From: Bradyrhizobium canariense
GTDB lineage: Bacteria; Pseudomonadota; Alphaproteobacteria; Rhizobiales; Xanthobacteraceae
Direction of reading: 5' to 3'
DNA length: 64,000 nt
Assembly: GCF_019402665.1 (NCBI RefSeq)
Contig: NZ_VSST01000037.1
Location: 62,001 to 126,000, forward strand
In this document: in pieces, positions 41,476-47,365 of the stretch
Layout of the letters: every line of letters begins with the position of its first letter
How positions within the stretch are numbered: position 1 is the first letter of the stretch
Program-made: the position numbers and the translations under genes
The notes under the pieces: generated by a model
Database searches by the model: none
What the model was told of the DNA's origin: nothing
The model's input: only the letters and a program-made list of their open reading frames with translations

Positions 41476-41955
41476 TCACATCGATCCCAGCTCCTTGATC
41501 AGCTTGGGAAGCATTCTGCCAGGTATCGAGCCGGACGGAGCAAAGCCGGAGTCCTTCGCCCCCATGCGTCGATAGAATGGCGCGGCATCTGGGTCGGCCT
41601 CGATCGCCATGCGGTGAGCACCCATCGCTGTTGCTTCGCTGGCAGCCCAATGAAACAACTTCATTCCCAAGCCACCGCGAAGCATCGTCGGCTCGACGAA
41701 CAACTTCAACAAATCAGCCCAGCTTCCAGTGACCCTGACTTGGGCGACGCCGACGATCTTGCCGTTCTCTTCCGCCACTGCAATTGAACTGGATTGGAGT
41801 TCGCATGCTTCGATGGTGAGTTCGCTCCGACAGGCCTCCATGAAGTCGTTGCCGTAGCCCCATACAGCTTTCGATCTAAGGCACAAGGCCGAGAGCGTAG
41901 GTAGCTCCTCAACTGTTGGCGGTCTGAGAACACAAGTCACGAGGCTTGGCTCCAT
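41476..41955 (-). CDS. GNAT-family N-acetyltransferase
   Basis: A 159-residue acetyltransferase. Beta-alpha motifs LRPPTVEELPTLSALCLRS, the VGVAQVRVTGSWADLLKLFV strand pair, the acetyl-CoA loop GGLGMKLFHWA, and AAPFYRRMGAKDSG (motif B) are all present. The start ATG 41955 (MEPSLVTCVL) replaces a longer basic extension. GC content looks lower than average. Substrate unknown. Confidence 0.85.
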   Translation of the reverse strand: MEPSLVTCVLRPPTVEELPTLSALCLRSKAVWGYGNDFMEACRSELTIEACELQSSSIAVAEENGKIVGVAQVRVTGSWADLLKLFVEPTMLRGGLGMKLFHWAASEATAMGAHRMAIEADPDAAPFYRRMGAKDSGFAPSGSIPGRMLPKLIKELGSM

Positions 41956-42224
41956 GCATTGATTTCGGATACCACATCGCCGCCTCCGATGTCTCATACT
42001 GGCCTAGCAGCGGGCCTCGATGAGGCGGGCACTCCGTCCCCTTCGCGTCCGACAAGGGCAAGCCAGCGGAAACGAAGCCGCCTGGTTCGCTGGTCCGAGC
42101 GCAGTCGCAGCACCGGCACCGGCACCGGCAAAGCACACAGCCCGACCAATCTTGCGATGCGGAAGATCCGCTCGTGCTGTTCGAGGAAGCCGATGTGGCG
42201 CGAAGCGGCTTCCAAAACCTCCGC
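41956..42224. other. Gene-free stretch with a possible decayed gene and a hexamer tandem repeat
   Basis: No frame here has a good start, but the minus-strand reading around 42140-42220 (AEVLEAASRHIGFLEQHERI) looks protein-like and may be a gene remnant. A GGCACC hexamer is repeated just over three times at 42111-42130. I cannot assign a function. Confidence 0.3.
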
Positions 42225-42326
42225 TGTCATTCCCCGCGAAGGCGGGGAATCCAGTACGCCGCGGCTTATCGGTTGATCACTTCCGTCTCGGAGTACTGGA
42301 TCACCCGCTTTCGCGGGTGATGACAC
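42225..42326. repeat. Intergenic palindromic element, family B copy 2
   Basis: Ends TGTCATTCCCCGCG and CGCGGGTGATGACA are inverted copies; each arm has its own stem (TTCCCCGCGAAGGCGGGGAA and TCACCCGCTTTCGCGGGTGA) followed by ATCCAGTAC or GTACTGGAT. The middle has CGCCGCGGCTTATCGGTTGA. Copies are at 19493 and 60013. Confidence 0.85.
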
Positions 42327-42359
42327 CTTGAGTGGGGCGGCGTTCCGAGCGCCCTCGCC

Positions 42360-44186
42360 TCACGCCCCCTCGAACTGCAACCTCGCCAGCCTGGCATAGA
42401 GCCCGTTCGCGGCGACCAGCTCCGCATGCGTGCCCTGTTCGACGATCCTGCCCTGGTCCATCACCAGGATGCGGTCGCAGGACAAGACGGTTGCGAGGCG
42501 GTGCGCGATCACGAGGGTGGTGCGGTGGCGCATCAGCTCTTCCAGCGCGGTCTGCACCAGCGTCTCGCTTTCGGCATCGAGCGCGGAGGTGGCTTCGTCG
42601 AGCAGCAGCAGCGGTGCATCGCGCAGGATCGCGCGCGCGATCGCGATGCGCTGGCGCTGGCCGCCTGATAGCGTCACGCCGCGCTCGCCGAGCGGGGTGT
42701 CGAAACCTTCGGGCAGGCGGCGGATGAACTCGGCGGCATGCGCGAGCTCGGCGGCGCGCTCGACCTCGGCATCGGTGGCATCGGGCCGGCCGAAGCGGAT
42801 GTTGTCGCGGGCGCTTGCCGCGAACACGTTGGATTCTTGCGGCACCAGCGCGATGCGCGAACGGAATTCACGCGGATCGGCGGATTTGACCGGCACGCCG
42901 TCGAGCGAGATCGCGCCGCTGCGCGGATCGTAGAAGCGCAACAGCAGATGAAAGATCGTGCTCTTGCCGGCGCCGGACGGACCGACGATGGCAACCTTCT
43001 CGCCGGGGCGCACGGTGAACGACACGGCATCGAGCACATTGACGTCGCGCCGCGCCGGATAGGCGAAGCTGACCTGGTCGAAGCCGACTTCGCCGCGCGC
43101 CGGCACCGGCAGCGCGCGCGGCGACGTGGGCGCGGTGATGTCCGGCTGCACATGCAGAATCTCGAACAGGCGCTCGGCAGCGCCGGATGCCGCCGAGATC
43201 TCGCCCCAGACCTCGCTGAGCTGGCCGAGGCCAGCCGCGGCGAAAGCCGCATAGAGCACGAACTGGCCGAGCCGGCCCGGCGTGATGGTGCCAGTGAGCA
43301 CGTCGTGCGAGCCGATCCAGAGGATCGCGACCACGCTTGCGAACACGATGAAGATGATGATGGCGGTGAGCACGGCACGGGCCTGCGTGGAGGTGCGCGC
43401 GGCTTCATAAGCCTGCTCGACCTCGCCGCCGAAGCGCCTCTCGGCGAGGCTCTCGCTGGTATAGGCCTGCACGGTGCGGATCGCGCCGACCAGCTCGCTC
43501 GCATAGGCGGAGGCCTCGGCCAGCGTGTCCTGCGCATTGCGCGACAGACGGCGCACCCAGCGCCCGAAGGCGACCAGCGGCAGCACGATCAGGGGAATCG
43601 CGAGCAGCACGAAGCCTGACAGCCGCGGGCTGGTGATCACCATCATCGCGGCGGCACCGAAGAACATCATCAGGTTGCGCAGCGCGATCGAGACCGAGGC
43701 GCCGACGGAGGATTTGATCTGGGTGGTGTCGGCGGTCAGGCGCGACACCAGCTCGCCGCTGCGCGCGGAATCGAAGAAGGCCGGCGATAGCGACAGCAGA
43801 TGGGCGAAGACGTCGCGCCTGAGATCGGCGACGATGCGCTCGCCGATCGTCATCACGAGGTAGTAGCGCGCGGCGCTTGCGAGAGCGAGCACGGCGACGA
43901 CGGCGATCATCACCGAAAAGTAGCTGTTGATCAGCTCGATGCCCTCAGGCGTCAGGCCGAAATCGATCATCCTGCGCACCGCAACCGGCACCAGCAGGGT
44001 GGTCAGCGCCGCGATCGTCAGCGCCACGAACGCCAGCGCCGCCCGGCCGCTATAGCGCGCCACATAGGGCGCGAGCGCCAGCAGCGGCCGCAGCTTGGCG
44101 CGGCTCTTCGCCGGCGCCTCGATCAGGTCGGCCTCGATCGACGGGGCTTCTGCGGGCCCGGTTTCAAGCCGTTCAACTGCGCTCAT
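42360..44186 (-). CDS. ABC exporter, fused membrane and ATPase domains
   Basis: A 608-residue half-transporter. Six TM segments lie in about residues 40-310, then the ATPase with Walker A GPSGAGKST, signature LSGGQRQR, Walker B LLLLDEATSALD and H-loop VIAHRLAT. It works as a homodimer; relatives (MsbA-like) export lipids, drugs or peptides. ATG 44186 (MSAVERLETG) is preferred to the open frame reaching 44303, which lacks a ribosome site. It is divergent from rpmE. Confidence 0.93.
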   Translation of the reverse strand: MSAVERLETGPAEAPSIEADLIEAPAKSRAKLRPLLALAPYVARYSGRAALAFVALTIAALTTLLVPVAVRRMIDFGLTPEGIELINSYFSVMIAVVAVLALASAARYYLVMTIGERIVADLRRDVFAHLLSLSPAFFDSARSGELVSRLTADTTQIKSSVGASVSIALRNLMMFFGAAAMMVITSPRLSGFVLLAIPLIVLPLVAFGRWVRRLSRNAQDTLAEASAYASELVGAIRTVQAYTSESLAERRFGGEVEQAYEAARTSTQARAVLTAIIIFIVFASVVAILWIGSHDVLTGTITPGRLGQFVLYAAFAAAGLGQLSEVWGEISAASGAAERLFEILHVQPDITAPTSPRALPVPARGEVGFDQVSFAYPARRDVNVLDAVSFTVRPGEKVAIVGPSGAGKSTIFHLLLRFYDPRSGAISLDGVPVKSADPREFRSRIALVPQESNVFAASARDNIRFGRPDATDAEVERAAELAHAAEFIRRLPEGFDTPLGERGVTLSGGQRQRIAIARAILRDAPLLLLDEATSALDAESETLVQTALEELMRHRTTLVIAHRLATVLSCDRILVMDQGRIVEQGTHAELVAANGLYARLARLQFEGA

Positions 44187-44307
44187 GAGATCCGACCAAA
44201 AGACAAAGAGAGGTGCTCCGCTCCAGATAGGCCGGGCGAGCGGGAGTGGCAAATCCGGGATGTCCCTTAGGGGCCCGCCCGGTCCCCTATTAAGGCCCTG
44301 CAATGGC

Positions 44308-44336
44308 TTGTTTTACAGGGCCTCGTGGGGTATAGA
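44308..44336 (+). promoter_or_regulatory. Predicted sigma-70 promoter of rpmE inside an inverted repeat
   Basis: TTGTTT at 44308-44313 and TATAGA at 44331-44336 are separated by 17 bases. The inverted repeat GGCCCTG (44294-44300) / CAGGGCC (44316-44322) surrounds the -35 hexamer, so it could be an operator. The predicted leader to the rpmE start is about 55 bases. Confidence 0.5.
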
Positions 44337-44398
44337 CCGCGCCAAATCCGTCATTCGATAGCCACTCAAGTGAGGCGCCGGGGCGCCGAGGAATTGCC

Positions 44399-44626
44399 AT
44401 GAAAGCCGAAATTCACCCGAACTATCATACGATTAAGGTCGTGATGACCGACGGAACCGAGTACCTGACCCGTTCCACCTGGGGCAAGGAAGGCGACACG
44501 CTGAACCTCGACATCGACCCCAAGTCGCACCCGGCCTGGACCGGCGGCAACGCGCAGCTGATGGATCGCGGCGGCCGCGTCTCGCGCTTCCAGAAGAAGT
44601 TTTCGGGCTTTCTCAAAAAGGATTGA
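44399..44626 (+). CDS. rpmE: 50S ribosomal protein L31
   Basis: A 75-residue ribosomal protein beginning MKAEIHPNYHTIKVVMTDGT. It lacks the CxxC zinc pair found in zinc-binding L31, so it is the zinc-free form usual in Alphaproteobacteria. A single-gene unit is likely: a promoter lies at 44308-44336 and a strong terminator follows at 44651. Confidence 0.96.
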   Translation: MKAEIHPNYHTIKVVMTDGTEYLTRSTWGKEGDTLNLDIDPKSHPAWTGGNAQLMDRGGRVSRFQKKFSGFLKKD

Positions 44627-44650
44627 TCCGGCCGCAAGGCTGGAGACGAA

Positions 44651-44684
44651 AACGCCCCCGGAGAGCCGGAGGCGTTTTTTTTGT
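44651..44684 (+). terminator. Rho-independent terminator of rpmE
   Basis: AACGCC-C-CCGG, loop AGAG, CCGG-A-GGCGTT forms an 11-step stem with one mismatch, followed by a run of eight T residues. It starts 25 bases after the rpmE stop. Confidence 0.9.
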
Positions 44685-44720
44685 TTTGAGGCGATGTGCT
44701 CTCGACCAGGACGAGAACTC

Positions 44721-44812
44721 GTAGGGTGGGCAAAGCGTAGCGTGCCCACCAACCTTGATTGCGATCCGAGAGAAATGGTGGGCACGGCGCTGCGCGCCTT
44801 TGCCCACCCTAC
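44721..44812. repeat. Intergenic palindromic element, family C copy 1
   Basis: Ends GTAGGGTGGGCAAAG and CTTTGCCCACCCTAC are perfect 15-bp inverted repeats. A second pair inside, GTGCCCACC and GGTGGGCAC, flanks a variable AT-richer centre. It lies between the rpmE terminator and the convergent RcdA-like gene. A copy of near-identical length is at 50264. Related sequences are widespread in proteobacteria to my knowledge. Confidence 0.9.
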
Positions 44813-44823
44813 GGCACCTGCGC

Positions 44824-45333
44824 TTACCGCTCGAACGCCGCCTTCAGCGCGTTGAGATGCGGCACCAGCGGATTGCCGATCGAGGAATGATCGACCGGCG
44901 GGGTGTGGATGGTGGCGTCCAGGCGGCGCACCCGGGTCTGGAGGCTCATCGAGCGATGGATCAAATCCTGGAGCTGCGACGGCAGCTTCTCGATGCTGTC
45001 GGTTGAGCCGGGATCGGCGGCGGAGAGCTTGACCTTGGTTTTTTCGCGGTTGGCCTGGCCCAGCGTCATCTCGCCTTCCTTCACTGCGCGGTGCAGCAGC
45101 AGCCACGAGGCGAGTTGCATCAGGCGGGTGGTCAGACGCATGCTCTCGGTCGCATAGGTGAGGCTGACGGCGCGATCGAGCGCCTTGGCCTCGGTGCGGC
45201 CGGCGCCATCGAGATAAGCGGCGGTCTCTTCAACCAGGTCCATGCCCTCACGGAACAGGACGCCGAACGCCGCAGAATTGGTGAACCGCTCGCTGAGTTG
45301 AACGAGAGCGCCTTCGGCCTGCAAACGTTCCAT
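44824..45333 (-). CDS. RcdA-like protein (DUF1465)
   Basis: A 169-residue helical protein (MERLQAEGALVQLSERFTNS, EETAAYLDGAGR, TYATESMRLTTRLMQLASWL) of the DUF1465 family, to which Caulobacter RcdA belongs. RcdA is an adaptor that helps ClpXP degrade the cell-cycle regulator CtrA. I infer a similar adaptor role, not shown here. The candidate small RNA and a 570-bp gap lie upstream. Confidence 0.85.
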   Translation of the reverse strand: MERLQAEGALVQLSERFTNSAAFGVLFREGMDLVEETAAYLDGAGRTEAKALDRAVSLTYATESMRLTTRLMQLASWLLLHRAVKEGEMTLGQANREKTKVKLSAADPGSTDSIEKLPSQLQDLIHRSMSLQTRVRRLDATIHTPPVDHSSIGNPLVPHLNALKAAFER

Positions 45334-45502
45334 GGTTAACGCCCCTTACGCAACTGTCTGACTGCCCGGCTTTGGCGCCGGCTTATGATGAACAAATCAT
45401 TGCGCGCTGGGAGCGCCGAGTCCAGTGACAAGCGCGGATATGGTTTCCGCGGGTCTTTGCCCGGACTTCAACCGGAGCGAGACGCAAAAAGCGGGCGTCG
45501 AC
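45334..45502. other. Upstream region of the RcdA-like gene, no gene seen
   Basis: This is the near part of a ~575-bp gap to 45909. It should hold the promoter of the RcdA-like gene. Short plus-strand frames reading into the small-RNA region lack ribosome sites and family motifs. Confidence 0.4.
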
Positions 45503-45645
45503 GCAAAAAAAGAGCCGCCGGAAAACCGGCGGCTTTGAAAGTTGATAACAGGGAGGCGTCAAACAGAGTGGACAGGAGCCACTCGGTGTCCAAACAAGGA
45601 CAGTTCCCAGTCATAAACTCGAAAGCTTAATGTGGAGTAAACGAG
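45503..45645 (-). ncRNA. Candidate small RNA with own promoter and terminator
   Basis: On the minus strand, TGACCG (45680-45675) and CAAAAT (45656-45651), 18 bases apart, resemble -35/-10 boxes. Downstream come stem TGTCC/GGACA (45602-45587), stem GAGTGG/CCACTC (45584-45566) with CTCCTGT in its loop, an unpaired GCCTCCCTG (45558-45550), and a strong terminator. No start codon with ribosome site lies in between. The C/U-rich loop and linker could pair with Shine-Dalgarno sites (GGAGG), as in anti-SD small RNAs of Alphaproteobacteria. Ends and size (~140 nt) are predicted. Alternatively this could be a read-through tail of the DUF1192 gene transcript. Confidence 0.6.
45505..45534 (-). terminator. 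Rho-independent terminator of the candidate small RNA
   Basis: Read on the minus strand, AGCCGCCGG-TTTT-CCGGCGGCT is a perfect nine-pair stem (45534-45513) followed by C and seven T residues (45511-45505). No protein gene ends nearby on this strand, the nearest being DUF1192 376 bases upstream. Confidence 0.85.
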
Positions 45646-45742
45646 CGATTATTTTGAGGGTTCGTTAGCCATGTCGGTCAGTGGCCGAGTGGGCGGTGGA
45701 ACGAATTCTTCACGCGCATCCGCAGCGAAGGCCGAAACCAGA

Positions 45743-45873
45743 CCCTCATGGTGAGGAGCGCGCTCTTCGCGCGCGTCTCCGGACGATGCTTCGCATCGCC
45801 GGGACCATGCAGGCCCTGCTCTCGCCCGCGGCCATCCTTCGAGACGCGCGTGCCGCGCTCCTCAGGATGAGGA
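45743..45873. repeat. Intergenic palindromic element, family D copy 2
   Basis: It begins CCCTCATGGTGAGGAGCGCG and ends CGCTCCTCAGGATGAGGA, like the copy at 35184, with an extra internal hairpin GGCGATGC/GCATCGCC that lengthens it by about 26 bases. It lies between the DUF1192 gene and the candidate small RNA. Confidence 0.85.
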
Positions 45874-45909
45874 CCGTGTGTGAGGCCAGCCCCGCTCCAG
45901 CGTCGGACC

Positions 45910-46101
45910 CTACGACTTGAAAACGCTGTTGGCCGCATCGCGCGAGGCGCGCTTCTTTGTTGTGGCTTCTTCCAATCTTGCGATCTCGGTCTTGAGCAGC
46001 GCGATGCGTTCGGTCAGTTCCTCCACTGACAAGAGTGAGAGATCCTGTCCGATGTCATGGCTGATCTTTTTGCGCGGACGGTCGTCGTCTTCCATCGCCA
46101 T
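45910..46101 (-). CDS. DUF1192-family small protein
   Basis: A 63-residue protein with a basic N-terminus, then LSLLSVEELTERIALLKTEIARLEE, a short coiled coil diagnostic of DUF1192, and a basic tail with AANSVFKS. Function unknown; the family is widespread in Rhizobiales. It is divergent from the quinone oxidoreductase gene. Confidence 0.85.
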   Translation of the reverse strand: MAMEDDDRPRKKISHDIGQDLSLLSVEELTERIALLKTEIARLEEATTKKRASRDAANSVFKS

Positions 46102-46212
46102 CCTTGTTCCTCCTGCGTTCGCATCACAAGCGGCTGAGGCGGTTGCCAGCCTGCATTGCGCTGGCTAAGCAATGGCCTCGTTCCATCCCGCACCTTTGCT
46201 CAAGGACACATC

Positions 46213-47211
46213 ATGGACAAGCTGCCCGCGCAAATGACCGTGGTCGCCATCTCCAAACCCGGCGGACCGGAAGTGCTGGTGCCGGAACAACGGGCACTGC
46301 CGCAGCCCGGTCCCGACGAGATCCTGGTCAAGGTGCAGGCCGCCGGCGTCAATCGGCCCGACGTCGCGCAGCGCTCCGGCGCCTATCCGCCGCCGCCCGG
46401 CGCCAGCGACCTGCCCGGCCTCGAAATCGCGGGCGAAGTGGTGGCCGTCGGCAGCAACGCCAAGCGGCACAAGATCGGCGACAAGGTGATGTCGCTGGTC
46501 GCCGGTGGCGGTTATGCGCAGTACTGCATCGCCCAGGACGGTCAGGCGATGAGCGTGCCGCCGTCGCTCTCGATCAAGGAAGCCGGTGCGCTGCCGGAAA
46601 CGCTGATGACGGTCTGGCACAATGTGTTCGAGCGCGGCGGGCTGAAGGCCGGCGAGACGCTGCTGATCCATGGCGGCTCCTCGGGCATCGGCACCATGGC
46701 GATCCAGCTCGCAAAAGCGTTCGGCGCCAAGGTGATCGTCACCGTGGGATCGCAGGACAAGATCGATGCCTGCCTCAAGCTCGGCGCGGATCGGGCCATC
46801 AACTACAAGGACGAAGACTTCGTCGCCGTGGTCAAGGCGGAGACGAACAATGCCGGCGCCAATCTGATCCTCGATATGGTCGCCGGCGACTATGTCGATC
46901 GCAACTATGACGCCGCCGCGGTCGACGGCCGCATCGTGCAGATCGCGACCCTCAACGGGCCCAAGGTCACCGTCAACATCGCCAAGGTGATGGTGAAGCG
47001 CCTGACCCACACCGGCTCGACGCTGCGCCCCCGTAGTAATGCGGACAAGGCGGCGATGGTGGCCGCGATCGAGGCGAAAGTGATGCCGCTGTTGCGCGAA
47101 GGCCGGGTCAAGCCGCTGGTGGACAGCACTTTCCCGCTGGAAAAGGCATCCGACGCGCACCGGCGGATGGAAACCTCTGCACATATTGGCAAAATTGTGT
47201 TGGAGGTCTAG
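46213..47211 (+). CDS. NAD(P)H:quinone oxidoreductase, zinc-free MDR type
   Basis: A 332-residue medium-chain dehydrogenase/reductase of the quinone reductase group. The catalytic domain shows VQAAGVNRPDVAQRSGAYPP and the NADPH motif is LLIHGGSSGIGTMAIQLAK, with VTVGSQDK recognising the ribose phosphate. No zinc-binding Cys set is present. ATG 46213 (MDKLPAQMTVVAI) gives the family N-terminus. It probably reduces quinones or enones in detoxification. Confidence 0.92.
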   Translation: MDKLPAQMTVVAISKPGGPEVLVPEQRALPQPGPDEILVKVQAAGVNRPDVAQRSGAYPPPPGASDLPGLEIAGEVVAVGSNAKRHKIGDKVMSLVAGGGYAQYCIAQDGQAMSVPPSLSIKEAGALPETLMTVWHNVFERGGLKAGETLLIHGGSSGIGTMAIQLAKAFGAKVIVTVGSQDKIDACLKLGADRAINYKDEDFVAVVKAETNNAGANLILDMVAGDYVDRNYDAAAVDGRIVQIATLNGPKVTVNIAKVMVKRLTHTGSTLRPRSNADKAAMVAAIEAKVMPLLREGRVKPLVDSTFPLEKASDAHRRMETSAHIGKIVLEV

Positions 47212-47365
47212 GCCAGCGGCCCACAGGGCAAGCCGGAAACCCTTTGATTTTCCTCGCTTTCGTGGCATCTATCGCGACGCACCGAACCACTTTGTTCCGT
47301 TCGGAAAACGCCGTGCACCGAAAAGCCTGCACCGAAGAGTTTGCGTCGAACGCGGAGAACTGACC

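Noticed and set aside
45385..45630. 81-residue plus-strand ORF in the gap upstream of the RcdA-like gene
   Set aside because: No ribosome site or family motif; it runs through the terminator stem of the candidate small RNA, and its composition is typical of a chance frame.
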